A stretch of DNA of 64,000 nt, from contig CP054838.1 in assembly GCA_028768545.1 (NCBI GenBank), forward strand, positions 4,771,001-4,835,000, written 5' to 3'. Below the pieces are notes generated by a model. That model worked only from the letters and a program-made list of their open reading frames with translations. It was not told where the DNA came from and made no database searches. Below are positions 27,935 through 37,890 of this stretch, one piece after another (position 1 is the first letter of the stretch; each line of letters starts with the position of its first letter). The position numbers and the translations under genes were made by a program. The DNA is from Desulfobacter sp. (lineage in GTDB: Bacteria; Desulfobacterota; Desulfobacteria; Desulfobacterales; Desulfobacteraceae).

Positions 27935-28729
27935 TTAGTGGGTCAACAGGACTTCATCGGTCTGAAAATCCTGTTTTTTAATCTCGGTGAACATCTGGAT
28001 TAATTTTTCCTTGGTCAGCGCTTTTTTCTCATCCCCTTTGACATCAATGATGATCTGACCGCTGTCCATCATGATCAACCGATTGCCGAATTCAATGGCA
28101 TGGCCCATGTTATGGGTGATCATGAGGCTGGTCAGATTCCCCTCTTCAATGAACCGGGTGGTCTGGTCCATAACCATGGCCGCATTTCTCGGATCCAGGG
28201 CAGCGGTATGCTCGTCAAGAAGCAGAATATCAGGCCCGGACAGCACGGTCATCAAAAGGGTTAAGGCCTGACGCTGGCCCCCTGAAAGGGAAGAGACATT
28301 TTCCTTCATCCTGGCCTCAAGCCCCATGTTCAACACTTTTACCTTCGCCTGGAACCTGTTTCTCATGGCCCGGGTCAGGCTGATTCGCGGCCATTTAAAC
28401 CCTTTTTTAGAGGTAATCATCATATTATCCTCCAGGGTCATGTTGGAGGCGGTTCCTGCCAGGGGGTCCTGAAAAATACGGCCGATGAGCCGCGCCCTTT
28501 TGTATTCAGGCAGGGATGTGACATCCCTGTCTTTGATCTTAATCTCTCCTGAGCTTGGGAGCATGGCACCTGAAATCAGGTTGAACAGGGTGGTTTTCCC
28601 GGCCCCGTTACTGCCGATGATGGTGAGAAAATCTCCGGGCTCAACCCTGAGGTTCAAATCCTGTATCACGGTTTTTTCGCCAGGAGCCCCCGGGTTAAAG
28701 GTCTTTGATATATTGGATAGACAGATCAT
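27935..28729 (-). CDS. ABC transporter ATP-binding protein
   Basis: 264 residues. Walker A GSNGAGKTT, signature LSGGQRQALTL and Walker B ILLLDEHTAALD are intact, followed by the switch His in ITHNMGHA. It pairs with the permease whose end it overlaps by four bases and the binding protein further upstream. The DEHTAALDP form is common in the ABC_sub_bind (TrpXYZ-like) importers. Confidence 0.9.
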   Translation of the reverse strand: MICLSNISKTFNPGAPGEKTVIQDLNLRVEPGDFLTIIGSNGAGKTTLFNLISGAMLPSSGEIKIKDRDVTSLPEYKRARLIGRIFQDPLAGTASNMTLEDNMMITSKKGFKWPRISLTRAMRNRFQAKVKVLNMGLEARMKENVSSLSGGQRQALTLLMTVLSGPDILLLDEHTAALDPRNAAMVMDQTTRFIEEGNLTSLMITHNMGHAIEFGNRLIMMDSGQIIIDVKGDEKKALTKEKLIQMFTEIKKQDFQTDEVLLTH

Positions 28730-29616
28730 GACCTCTCCTTTGCCTTTAGCCGTTTAAAATTTGCAAGGCCCAGAGAAACGAGAATCAAAAGGCCTGTGAT
28801 AAGCTTGAGATCATTGGGGGTCATGTTGATATAATACCCGTAATACCGGCCCAAATACATAATGGCCTTGAACAGGATCGCCCCGAGGATCACCCTCAGG
28901 GTCAGAATACTGATGCGGTTGGACTTGAGCAAAAATTCTCCCAGCATCACAGAGGCAAGCCCTGACACCACAATGCCCTGGCCCAGGTTTACATCTGCAA
29001 ATCCCTGGTATTGTGCGGCAAAGGCGCCGGACAGGGCCACCAGACCGTTGGAAATCCCCACCCCGACGAGCTTGAGGGTGGCTGGATTTACCCCCTGGAC
29101 CCGGACCATCTGCTCGTTATCGCCCAAGGCCCCGAACACCAGTCCCATGTCTGTGGTAAAAAAGATATCCAAAATAAATTTCAAGGCAAAGACCACCAGG
29201 ACAAAAAAGATCAGGGTGGCATATTCCGGTGCCATGATCCCAAAGCTCACCTTGTGAACCCAGGTCAGCAGGGTATCCACCCGGAGCAACGGCAAATTGG
29301 CCCGGTTGGACAAAATCCTGATATTCACCGAATAGAGCATGGTCATGGTTAAAATACCGGCCAAAAGATGGGGAACCTTGAACTTATTGTGGATGGCGGC
29401 CGTGACAAAACCGGCCAAAACCCCGCCGCCAAAAGCATAGACAAGACCTGCAACCGGGCTAATCCCCGAATGAAGGCAGGCGGCCATGATCACCGCGCCC
29501 ATGGGAAAGGACCCGTCAACGGTCAGGTCAGGAAAATCAAGAACCCTGAACGTAAAAAACACGCCCAGGGCCATGATCGAATAGATCAGTCCTTCTACAA
29601 AAATACCTTCAATCAT
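28726..29616 (-). CDS. ABC transporter permease
   Basis: 296 residues with eight or more membrane segments and the GLANGL-type coupling region (VGVGISNGLVALSGAFAAQYQGFADVNLGQGIVVSGLA), as in permeases of the branched-chain/ribose class used by ABC_sub_bind systems. The 3' end overlaps the ATPase start. Confidence 0.88.
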   Translation of the reverse strand: MIEGIFVEGLIYSIMALGVFFTFRVLDFPDLTVDGSFPMGAVIMAACLHSGISPVAGLVYAFGGGVLAGFVTAAIHNKFKVPHLLAGILTMTMLYSVNIRILSNRANLPLLRVDTLLTWVHKVSFGIMAPEYATLIFFVLVVFALKFILDIFFTTDMGLVFGALGDNEQMVRVQGVNPATLKLVGVGISNGLVALSGAFAAQYQGFADVNLGQGIVVSGLASVMLGEFLLKSNRISILTLRVILGAILFKAIMYLGRYYGYYINMTPNDLKLITGLLILVSLGLANFKRLKAKERS

Positions 29617-29671
29617 TTAATGCAACTTTTTTATATTGGAAAACCCCGGTGGTTCAGGGCAATTCCTTGAT

Positions 29672-30658
29672 TTATTTTGATACCAATTTTCCGTTTTTGA
29701 TCACTTTATTGGCCGTGGCAATAATATCTTCAGGAAAAACAAGCCCGAGCCTGGCAGCCACATCCAAGTTGATGAGCAGATCCACGTCAGAGGGCTCGGT
29801 CATGTATATCGTTGGGATATCAACCGGTTTGGCCCCGTTGAGAATATCTGCGGCAAGCCTGCCGGTGACCTTTCCCATCTTGTAGTAGTCAAATCCCCAG
29901 GCCGCAAGGACATCGTTGGTTTCAGCAGAAGAGGGATCCGCAGACATGACCGGAATTTTATGCTTCATGGCAACGGCAGTCACCGCTGCAAGGGCGGAGA
30001 AAATCGTATTATCATTGCTCAAATAGATCCCGTCTACCCTGGGGGCAATGGTCTGGACCGCCTGTTTGACTTCCGAAGAATTGGTCACCGTGGTTTCAAT
30101 AAATTCAATACCCATCTCTTTGCAGACCCGTTTGGCAATCACAGCCAGGGCAACGGCATTGGCCTCACCGGAACAATAGACATGACCCAGGGTTTTTAAG
30201 GGTTTAATCGTGTTGAGCAGCTGAATCTGCTCTTTGACCGGGGTCATGTCTGAGGTGCCGGTCACCCCCTTTTCCCCTTTTTCAACCGATCCCACAAGGC
30301 CTGCCCCCTCAGGATCAGTCACCGCACAAAATAAAACGGGCCTGTCCTTGATGGTATTGACCAGGGCCTGGGCGGTGGGAGTGGCAATGCCCACGGCAAT
30401 GTCTACTTTTTCTGCCTTGAATTTCTTGGCAATGGAAGCGGCAGTGGACATTTCCCCGTTGGCATTCTGAAGATCAAACCGGGCATTGGGAAAATCTTCT
30501 TTGATCCCGTCCTGCACCCCTTTTTCCAGGGCATCAAGGGCCGGATGGGCCACAATCTTGGAAATCCCGACAAAGACTTTTTTTTCAGCCTGAACTCCGG
30601 CCATAAACATCCAGGTCACCATAAGGGCTGCCATGGTAAAATAAGATATTTTTTTCAT
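29672..30658 (-). CDS. ABC transporter substrate-binding protein (ABC_sub_bind family)
   Basis: 328 residues with an N-terminal signal (YFTMAALMVTWMFMAGVQA). The domain pattern of the ABC_sub_bind family is present: KVFVGISKIVAHPALDAL, GIATPTAQALVN, GTSDMTPVKEQI and YLSNDNTIFSALAAV. The family includes tryptophan and tyrosine uptake proteins, but the ligand here is not known. It leads the three-gene importer operon, 55 bases before the permease. The binding protein at 55430 belongs to the same broad class. Confidence 0.88.
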   Translation of the reverse strand: MKKISYFTMAALMVTWMFMAGVQAEKKVFVGISKIVAHPALDALEKGVQDGIKEDFPNARFDLQNANGEMSTAASIAKKFKAEKVDIAVGIATPTAQALVNTIKDRPVLFCAVTDPEGAGLVGSVEKGEKGVTGTSDMTPVKEQIQLLNTIKPLKTLGHVYCSGEANAVALAVIAKRVCKEMGIEFIETTVTNSSEVKQAVQTIAPRVDGIYLSNDNTIFSALAAVTAVAMKHKIPVMSADPSSAETNDVLAAWGFDYYKMGKVTGRLAADILNGAKPVDIPTIYMTEPSDVDLLINLDVAARLGLVFPEDIIATANKVIKNGKLVSK

Positions 30659-30825
30659 TTAAAAATGATCCTCCAAAGAGCACTAAACATTATTTTGGCC
30701 GACCTGGGTGGGGGTGTTTTTCCTGCCCTTTTCAGCCCCTTTTACTTTGGCTACCCATTGTATACCGCCCCTTAAAAATTGCAAGGCATAAATTCAATGG
30801 GCGGCCTTTCAAAAAGGGTTGAAAA

Positions 30826-31665
30826 TTATTCGGTTTTTTGGGTATACAGATGAACATCCTGCTGGGGATAGGGAATGTTAATACCCTGTTGATCAAAGAC
30901 CATTTTAATCTTTTCGGTCAGGTCAAAATAGACATTCCAATAGTCAGCGGTTTTAACCCAGGGCCTGACAACAAAATTCACGCTGGAATCGCCAAGCTCG
31001 GATACGGCAATATTGGTCTTTGGTTCTTTTAACACTCTTTCTTCTTCACAAACGATCTGGTGAAGAATCTCTTTGGCCTTTTTAATATCGTCATCATACC
31101 CGATCCCGATGACCAGATCCACCCGTCTTGTATCATTGGCCGTGACATTGGTGATCACATTGGTGGTGATACTTGCATTGGGGACAATCACCTGTTTATT
31201 GTCCACGGTATTCAAGGTGGTGGTAAAAAGAGCAATGGAGACCACATTACCTGACACGCCCGCGATATCCACAAAATCCCCCACCCGATAGGGACGAAAT
31301 AAAATAAGCATGACCCCGGAGGCAAAATTGGAAAGGGAATCTTTTAAGGCCAGACCCACGGCAAGTCCTGCCGCACCCACAATGGTTAAAAAGGAGGTGG
31401 TGTTAATGCCCAGCTGTCCTGCTGCGGCAATGACCACAACCACCAAAAGGGTGTAATAGAGGATGCTTTCTAAAAATTTAACCAGGGTGATATCCACCCG
31501 GTTCTTTTCAAGCAGGGTGGTCGCAAGCCGGGTAATTTTCCTGGACAGCCATTTCCCGATAAAAAAGATGAGCAGGGCAGCCACAATTTTCACAGAATAG
31601 GTGGTGACCCAATAGCTAACCAGTTCAACCATCTGGTTTATGTCCAAATTCTTAAAAAAATCCAT
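30826..31665 (-). CDS. mscS: Small-conductance mechanosensitive channel
   Basis: 279 residues, matching E. coli MscS (286) in length. Three N-terminal membrane segments are followed by the pore helix and beta domain stretch GLALKDSLSNFASGVMLI and then RPYRVGDFVDI. The Gly/Ala-rich packing motif of TM3 (GAAGLAVGLALKD) is present. It should act as an osmotic release valve in the inner membrane. Start ATG has GGAGAG upstream. Confidence 0.92.
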   Translation of the reverse strand: MDFFKNLDINQMVELVSYWVTTYSVKIVAALLIFFIGKWLSRKITRLATTLLEKNRVDITLVKFLESILYYTLLVVVVIAAAGQLGINTTSFLTIVGAAGLAVGLALKDSLSNFASGVMLILFRPYRVGDFVDIAGVSGNVVSIALFTTTLNTVDNKQVIVPNASITTNVITNVTANDTRRVDLVIGIGYDDDIKKAKEILHQIVCEEERVLKEPKTNIAVSELGDSSVNFVVRPWVKTADYWNVYFDLTEKIKMVFDQQGINIPYPQQDVHLYTQKTE

Positions 31666-32179
31666 GTTCTCTCCTTGGTTTATTCAATGATATGTTATCC
31701 GGCCAACGCCCTTGAACGATTCTGAAAAAAAGGGGGTGGGCCATTGATCTGCTGTATATAAAGGGTTGTGTTCTGGGCACTCGTTTTTGATAATCAGCAC
31801 AGTATTTAGGCATTCTGCCCTTGCATTCCCCTTTTATGGGTTGCTTTTTTCCCTGGTCAGCAGCCAGACAAAGGGCGCCGTTAGAATCCATCACATAAAA
31901 GGAGAAAAAATCCATGGGTCGGGCTGCCGGTTTAACCCAGACCATATTATTATCAAGAATCGGGGTGCAAACAATAAAAATGCATCCGGTCTTCCTTGGA
32001 ATTACGATAATCAGGGATTTGGTAAAAATACGCGTTGGCACAGGAATTGTCAACAACAGGCTTTTCCCCTGCTCCACCATACAGCACCATCATATTGTTT
32101 GTCACCTTGATGGCGGACCGCTGGAGCAGGGCCAGGTTCAGGAAAAATATATTGCTATGACTCTTAGGTCTTTTAGAGA
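31666..32179. other. Intergenic region without a supportable gene
   Basis: 514 bases between mscS and the crotonase gene. Short open frames exist on both strands. One minus-strand stretch (31750-31930) has some protein-like composition (FYVMDSNGALCLAADQGKKQ), but no family is recognised, the frame is not continuous with the material upstream of it, and no ribosome-binding site is convincing. It may be a decayed gene. Confidence 0.3.
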
Positions 32180-32941
32180 CTAACTCATCCGATAGGTATA
32201 AGACATCATGATCTGGTTCCTATCTTCCATGTTCAAGGCAGCCTCAAGTCCGAGGCAGTCCAGGCTGACATTGATGGCCTCTTTGGTCATGCGGATGCCC
32301 ATGGGGTTTTTTTGAGTCATAATTTTGGCCAGGTCAACAGCCTGGGACATCATATTTTCCTTTTCCACCACCAGGGATGCAAACCCCAGATCAAGGGCGG
32401 TATCGGCATCCATCCAATTGCCGGTGAGCAGGTATTCGTAGGCCCGTCCCGCCCCGATGAGCCGGGGCAGAAAATAGGATGAGGCCATGTCCGCCCCCCC
32501 CAGGCCGATATTGATATAGGCCGCAGAAAACCGGGCATCCTGGGCCAGTATCCGGATATCCGAGGCCATGGCCAGGGAAAATCCAATACCGGCGGCTGCC
32601 CCGTGGACACAGGCAATAATGGGCTGGGGTATCTGGCGCATGCCCAAAAACAGCCGGCTCATGCGGACCTGTGCATTATAGGCCTGGACAGGACTCATCT
32701 TAAAAATTTCAGGGGCATATGTTTTGGTATCCAGGCCTGCACAGAATCCTTTGGCATCTCCGCCGGAAAGGATAATCACCCGGGTATCCTCATCATAACG
32801 CCGTTCCTGAAGAAAGGTCTCAAAGGCCTTTACCATGGAATGATCAAAGGCATTATAGGTAGAGGCGCGGTTCAGGGTGAGCACACCAATATGGTCCTGG
32901 ACAATGAATTCAAACGGCGGGGTATCAGAAGATTGGGTCAT
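32180..32941 (-). CDS. Enoyl-CoA hydratase/isomerase family protein of the acyl-CoA cluster
   Basis: 253-residue crotonase. Substrate and oxyanion segments are clear: SGGDAKGFCAGLDTK and VHGAAAGIGFSLAMASDIRI. The catalytic region reads YINIGLGGADMASSYFLPRLIG. It has Asp where hydratases carry a Gly-rich loop, which is closer to dienoyl-CoA or enoyl-CoA isomerases. It is the last gene of the minus-strand acyl-CoA block, 16 bases after the interrupted dehydrogenase. Confidence 0.85.
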   Translation of the reverse strand: MTQSSDTPPFEFIVQDHIGVLTLNRASTYNAFDHSMVKAFETFLQERRYDEDTRVIILSGGDAKGFCAGLDTKTYAPEIFKMSPVQAYNAQVRMSRLFLGMRQIPQPIIACVHGAAAGIGFSLAMASDIRILAQDARFSAAYINIGLGGADMASSYFLPRLIGAGRAYEYLLTGNWMDADTALDLGFASLVVEKENMMSQAVDLAKIMTQKNPMGIRMTKEAINVSLDCLGLEAALNMEDRNQIMMSYTYRMS

Positions 32942-32957
32942 GATTTTATCCTTTATA

Positions 32958-33284
32958 TTAATCTGTAAAACAATGGTCTTTCATCTCAAAGGTCATCTGG
33001 CAGCTCTTTTTCAAGGCGGCTTCCAGGCCCTTAATCTTGGGCAACTCATAGGTGAAAAAATACTGGGCCGTCACATATTTACCCTCAAGAAAGGTTTTTT
33101 CCTTTTTCTTGGGACTGCCCTGAAAAAACGCCTGGGATGCGGCTGTGGCCATGGTCAGCCACTGCCATCCAATGACCATGATCCCGAACATTTCCAGAAA
33201 AAGGCTGGCATCGGCCAAAAATGCATCAGCCATCTCCTGTTTGAGCAGCTCAAGGCAGCGGCCGTTTTCCATGACAAGTTTCCG
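32958..33284 (-). pseudogene. 3' part of acyl-CoA dehydrogenase split by the ISKra4-like element
   Basis: This carries the C-terminal domain of the long acyl-CoA dehydrogenase, beginning RKLVMENGRCLELL and ending in helices typical of the acyl-CoA dehydrogenase C-terminal-like domain. It joins the part at 34808-36153. With the insertion and one copy of the 8-base duplication removed, the gene is 1665 bases, an exact 555 codons. The internal ATG at 33272 could still start a 104-residue fragment, but this lacks the FAD and substrate sites. Confidence 0.88.
33277..33284. repeat. Target-site duplication, left copy (ISKra4-like)
   Basis: AGTTTCCG, identical to 34808-34815. Confidence 0.9.
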
Positions 33285-33379
33285 GGGCGCATTCCCATTT
33301 TCCCGGTTTTAAAAAGGCCTGTCTTTTAGAGCAAAAAGAATGATATCCTCTGTTACGCTAAAATGAACATAAATGGATT

Positions 33380-34785
33380 GTGCTAATGAAGAAAGCTGAA
33401 GATTGTAATACTGTTGATGAAGTCCTTGCATGCCTCAAAGAACTGGAAGAAGATCCAAATCGCTTGGTTCGTAACGCTAACGAATTAGAACAAATGGAGC
33501 AGGAAATCCTTGAGTATACAAATCGGATAAGCGCCTTTTTTTTAAAAAAAAGATCCAGGCCTCAGTAGATTCCTCTGAACAGGTCGACCAAGAAAAAGAA
33601 TTGATGTCCAATTGGCCGGGACGGATGAAAAGCGAAGGGCTTGAGACCGTTTGGATTCAGCTTTGTACAGATAGTTCGGTTGATATTCATGTTCGATACT
33701 ATCGAAGGTCCTGTGACCGCCGAAAAGGAAAAAGATATAAAGGTGCATACGCTGGCTTAATCCTTCTTGGAATCCATGATCGCTGCTCGCCTGCTTTGGC
33801 TTCTATGGTGAGTTCTTGGTCAGCCTTATTAAGTTCTTTTGAAGAAGTCCGTCAAGTGCTTTGTGACCGTGGGATGACGTTGGGTATAAAGGTCATCCGT
33901 AAACTGACCTATCGGTACGCAGAGCGGGCTCGAGCCGAACAACAAGCGGGCCGAATCCCATTAAATGATAGAGATTTACTTGAAGGGCGGCGAGTCGTTA
34001 TCAGCACTGATGGTGGCCGCACTCGGCTCAGAGAGAAGAAAAGGGGACCAAAAACCCAAAAGGATAGAACCCGATTTCGTGGGGCATGGCGAGAACCCAA
34101 GCTTTTGATCATTTATGTAGTGGACGCCCATGGAAAACAAGAAAAAAGCTTTTCACCATTTATTGATGGCTGTTTCAATGGACCGGATGGTGTATTCCAC
34201 TTGTTAAAGGGTTATTTGAACTCCCTTCATATTCAGAACTCAGACAAAATACTGTTTGTTGCAGATGGGGCACATTGGATTTGGAATCGAATCCCCGGAC
34301 TGCTAAAAGCATTGGGTTTGGCTCCTGAGCGTGTGTATGAACTTCTCGATTTCTACCATGCAGTTGAGCATCTGGGTACAGTAGCAGGCTTAAGGAAGAC
34401 CTGGTCATCCAAGGAACGCAAACGCTGGGTATCGAAGCAGCGAGGTCTTCTGCTGAAGGGAAAGGCGATTGAGGTGGTACAGGCCGTCCAGAAGCTTTGT
34501 AGAGGCAGAAACAGTAAGGCTATCAAGACGGAACGGGATTATTTTGTGCGCAATGAACTGAGGCTTAATTTCTCAACTGTAAAAGCGTTGAACTTACCTA
34601 TTGGCAGCGGTGCTATTGAAAGTTCGATTCGGAGAGTCGTGAATTTACGTCTTAAAGGTCCATGCATCTTTTGGTATCGGGAGAATGCAGAAAAAATGAT
34701 TATGCTGCGATCATTTTATAAAGCAGGGCGTTGGAACTGCCTGAAGCAGATGGCAAACATGCACAATCCAGTGCCAGCGGTATAA
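33380..34785 (+). CDS. ISKra4-like transposase made through a -1 frameshift
   Basis: The upstream frame (33380-33568) encodes a short helical N-terminal part. The main frame resumes before 33601 and runs to 34785. The overlap contains eight T and eight A (33536-33551), with the heptamer T-TTA-AAA in the zero frame, a standard -1 slippery site. After slipping, the reading KIQASVDSSEQVDQEKELMS leads into the main part. The DDE core is visible as STDGGR, VADGAHWIWNR and GSGAIESSIRR. Family membership rests on the WREPKLL and RVVNLRLKGPCIFW regions. The fusion product would be about 468 residues; the main part from TTG 33601 is 394. Confidence 0.8.
33536..33551 (+). promoter_or_regulatory. Slippery sequence for -1 ribosomal frameshifting
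   Basis: A run of T8A8 with the in-frame heptamer T-TTA-AAA at 33541-33547. The zero-frame stop follows at 33566-33568. Confidence 0.65.
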
Positions 34786-34807
34786 CCGGGAAAATGGGAA
34801 TGCGCCC

Positions 34808-34815
34808 AGTTTCCG
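34808..34815. repeat. Target-site duplication, right copy (ISKra4-like)
   Basis: AGTTTCCG, identical to 33277-33284. Confidence 0.9.
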
Positions 34816-36153
34816 GCCCAGCAGATCCATGGCCTGGATGCCGGTGGTGCCTTCATGGATAGGGTGGATGCGCATATCCCGAAAATGCTGCTCCACGGGA
34901 AAATCATCGCAATACCCGTATCCCCCGAAACACTGGATGGCGGCAGAGGTGGAAAAGACACCCATTTCAGAAGGATAGGTTTTGGCCACCGGGGTGAGCA
35001 GCTCCAAGAGCAGGTGGCAGTCCTTTTGTTCAGGGTCTTTTGAATAAATATCCTCGTACATCCCGCAGTGGAGAATCAGGGCCAGGGATCCTTCGGTAAC
35101 GGCCCGCTGGAAGAGCAGCATCCGCCTCACGTCCGAATGCTGGATAATGGGCACGGGATCCGAATCCTTAGCAGCTGTGACCGCTCTTCCCTGGCATCGG
35201 GTTCGGGCATATTCCAGGGCAGAATTATAGGCGGCCGTGGCAATGGCTGTGGCCCCCATTCCCACCTCAAGCCTTGCGTTGTTCATCATCTGGAACATAT
35301 AGGAAAGCCCCTTGTGGGGGTCTCCCACCAGATACCCGAGGCAGTCGTCTTTTTCTCCAAATTTCAAACCCGTGATGGGGGCCCCTCGGTAGCCCAACTT
35401 ATGAAAGACCTGGGTTACAATCACATCGTTGAACACAGTATCACCCGCTTCTTCCCGGAACTTGGGCACGGCAAAAAGAGAAATCCCCCGCACCCCTGGT
35501 TTGGCACCGTCAATCCGGGCCAGCATGAGATGAACCACATTGTCCGCCCCGTCATGATCCCCGGCTGAAATAAAGATTTTCTCCCCCACAATTTTATAGA
35601 TCCCCTCTTTAAAAGGGGTAGCTGTGGCCGCCAGGTCCCCCAGGGACGTCCCGGCTTCAGGCTCGGTCAGGGCCATGGTGCCCTGGACTTGACCTGCCAG
35701 CATTTTGGGCAGAAATTTTTTCTTCAGCGCTTCATCTCCGAAACTTAAAATCAGCTTGGCCGCCCCAATGGTCAGTCCGGCATAGACCGAGGCTGAATAA
35801 TTGGCCGTGGCAAAGATAAAATTGATACAATGAAGCAATGAGGCCGGCATATCCTCCCCGTCCCATTGTTCGGGAAAGGTGGCGGATATCCACCCGTCCT
35901 GACCTAAAAGTGCCAACATGGGCCGGACCCCGGCATGGACCTTTACCCGGCCATTTTCCAGACACGGGGGATTTTTATCCATCTCTTCAAACATGGGGTG
36001 CATGACCTTAACACCGATATCCAGGGCGGCCTTGAACACCATATCCATGGTTTTCGGGGTATGGCCGTTTAAAATATCTCCTTCTCTAAATCTGCTTTGG
36101 CGGGAACCCAAGGTAAACTTGAGGTTCTGCATGCTCATAAACTTATCAGTCAT
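34808..36153 (-). pseudogene. 5' part of acyl-CoA dehydrogenase split by the ISKra4-like element
   Basis: The N-terminal and middle domains of a long acyl-CoA dehydrogenase (original product about 554 residues). FAD and substrate regions are present, among them GTMALTEPEAGTSLGDLA, KIFISAGDHD and the RMLLFQRAV segment, and the fragment runs to QAMDLLGRKL. The catalytic-base region lies in QCFGGYGYCDDFPVEQHFRD. After RKL the frame enters the element and reads to a stop at 34711, adding foreign residues. The original continued RKLVMENGR at 33284. It sits 21 bases downstream of the hydroxyacyl-CoA dehydrogenase and is part of the catabolic operon. Confidence 0.9.
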
Positions 36154-36174
36154 AGATTTTTCCCTGTATTAAGA

Positions 36175-37092
36175 CTATTTAATTCCCTTTAAAAATTCAG
36201 GATCCATAAATTCCGGGTGGGGATAGGTATAAAATCCTTTTTTAGTTTTAATCCCAAGCTCCCCTCTGTCCACATAGGATTTAAGAAAGGCTGCATTGCG
36301 CTGCCCCTGGGGATCTTTTTTCTTTTTGGCCCAATAATCTGTCACCTGATAGACCGTGCCAAGGCCGATGGAGTCCATAATTCCAAAGGGACCCACCAGG
36401 GTTCTCATGATGCCCATCCAGGCCCGGTCAATATCCCTTACATCCGCCACCTGCCTTGCGGCCAGGGTCAGGGCAGATCCCATCCATTCGGAAAGCATGG
36501 TATTGAACACATACCCGTGCTGCTCTTTTTTCAATTCAATGGGGAATTGATCAATGGCCGTACAAAAATCTCTCACCGCCCCAAGGGTTTCAGAAGAGGT
36601 GCCCGGATGGGGCATGATATCCACCACATTGGTGGTCTGAAGGTCATGGAAATGCAGTGCGCAGAACCTATCCGGCCGTCCTGTGGCCTCAGAGATCATC
36701 GAGGGCACAAGGGTGGAGGTGTTGGTGGTGAAAATGGTGTGCTCAGGGCAGATGGGGTTAAATAAAGAAAAGACCTCCTGTTTGATCCTGGGGTCTTCGG
36801 GCACGGATTCATTGATGAAATCCGCATTTTTTCCTGCAGTTTCAGGATCAGATGTAAAATGAATCCGTGCCAGACCCTGCTTAGCCTGGTCCGGGGTGAT
36901 CCTGTTTGCCCGGACAAGCCGTTGGGCAAGGTCGGGCATCCGTTTTTGAGCAGATTCAAGGGCAGATTCAAAGGGGTCAAAAATAGAGACATCAAATCCG
37001 GATGCCGCAGATTGAAGGCCGATCTGTACCCCCATGGTTCCCCCGCCCAGAATCACCACCTTTTGAAACTTTGGATTACGGCGTTGAGACAT
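36175..37092 (-). CDS. 3-hydroxyacyl-CoA dehydrogenase
   Basis: 305-residue NAD-dependent enzyme. Rossmann motif VVILGGGTMGVQIGLQSAASG at the N-terminus; catalytic His in RFCALHFHDLQ, Glu in INESVPED, and C-terminal NTMLSEWMGSAL with HDH-type helices. It oxidises 3-hydroxyacyl-CoA to 3-ketoacyl-CoA in the cytosol. With neighbouring dehydrogenases, crotonase and SDR it supplies the middle of a beta-oxidation-type route. No thiolase gene is seen in the window. Confidence 0.92.
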   Translation of the reverse strand: MSQRRNPKFQKVVILGGGTMGVQIGLQSAASGFDVSIFDPFESALESAQKRMPDLAQRLVRANRITPDQAKQGLARIHFTSDPETAGKNADFINESVPEDPRIKQEVFSLFNPICPEHTIFTTNTSTLVPSMISEATGRPDRFCALHFHDLQTTNVVDIMPHPGTSSETLGAVRDFCTAIDQFPIELKKEQHGYVFNTMLSEWMGSALTLAARQVADVRDIDRAWMGIMRTLVGPFGIMDSIGLGTVYQVTDYWAKKKKDPQGQRNAAFLKSYVDRGELGIKTKKGFYTYPHPEFMDPEFLKGIK

Positions 37093-37106
37093 GAGATATT
37101 TCTCCT

Positions 37107-37859
37107 TTAAATTAGCATGCCCCCGTCAGAAATGATACATGCACCGGTGGTATAGGAAGCCGCATCAGAGACCAGGTAAAGAACGGTTCCGGCCATTTCC
37201 GAAGGCTGGGCATATCGGCCCATGGGAATCTGGGCCAGGGCATGCTGGCAGATTTCTTCAGACCCGATAATGGCCGAGGCAAATTTGGTATCTGTCAGTC
37301 CCGGCAATAGCGCATTCACCCGAATCCCCTTGGGGGCAAGTTCCCGGGCCAAGGTCTTGGTCATGTTGACAAGGGCAGCCTTGGTGGCGGAATACACCCC
37401 CTGGAAAAGACCGGGACGCACCGCATTGATTGAAGATACATTCACAATGGCGCCCCCGTTTTCCATGAGGGGAACCGCATACTTGACCATAAAAAAGGGG
37501 CCTTTGATATTCACGTCCAGGGTTTTGTCCCAAAAGCCCTCATCGGCCGTGATCATCTCTCCAAAATGGGGGTTGGTGGCAGCATTGTTCACCAGGATAT
37601 CCAACCGGCCGTATTTTTCCATGATACTCTCGTAAAGTGCCTTGATCTGGTCTGGGTAGCCGGTATGACAGGCCATGGCCTCGGCCTTATGGCCGGCGTC
37701 CAGAATCTCCCGGGCTGCAGTCTCAAGATTTTCCGGCCGTCGGCTCACCAGGATGCAGCGGGCCCCGCACTCGGCCATTTTTTTGGCAACGGCCAGGCCG
37801 ATACCCCGGCTAGCCCCTGTAATCACGGCAACTTTTGAACTTAAATCAAATTCTTTCAT
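37107..37859 (-). CDS. Short-chain dehydrogenase/reductase
   Basis: 250 residues from ATG 37859, chosen for the AAGGAG site nine bases upstream; the frame is open further but the extra residues are not SDR-like. Classical SDR motifs: TGASRGIG (cofactor), NNAA, Ser in NVSSINA and YSATK (catalytic Tyr and Lys). The RPENL after VSRR suggests NADP use. It acts on a hydroxy or keto acyl-type substrate, inferred from the cluster. Fifteen bases ahead of the hydroxyacyl-CoA dehydrogenase. Confidence 0.92.
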   Translation of the reverse strand: MKEFDLSSKVAVITGASRGIGLAVAKKMAECGARCILVSRRPENLETAAREILDAGHKAEAMACHTGYPDQIKALYESIMEKYGRLDILVNNAATNPHFGEMITADEGFWDKTLDVNIKGPFFMVKYAVPLMENGGAIVNVSSINAVRPGLFQGVYSATKAALVNMTKTLARELAPKGIRVNALLPGLTDTKFASAIIGSEEICQHALAQIPMGRYAQPSEMAGTVLYLVSDAASYTTGACIISDGGMLI

Positions 37860-37890
37860 CCTGAATCTCCTTATTTTGTATGATTTTGTC

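Larger units (their letters stand above)
33285..34807 (+). mobile_element. ISKra4-like insertion sequence
   Basis: 1523 bp element bounded by a perfect 24-base terminal inverted repeat beginning GGGCGCATTCCC at each end. An exact 8-base target duplication flanks it. It carries a two-frame transposase gene. The insertion splits an acyl-CoA dehydrogenase, and the host codons resume exactly after excision in silico. With only one copy in the window and an intact duplication, the insertion looks recent. Confidence 0.92.

Noticed and set aside
31652..32080. 143-codon minus-strand frame overlapping the mscS start
   Set aside because: No family recognised, no ribosome-binding site, and composition changes along its length; kept only as a note on the intergenic region.
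32958..33272. 104-residue frame as an independent small protein
   Set aside because: It is the C-terminal end of the split acyl-CoA dehydrogenase; the join across the element is exact.
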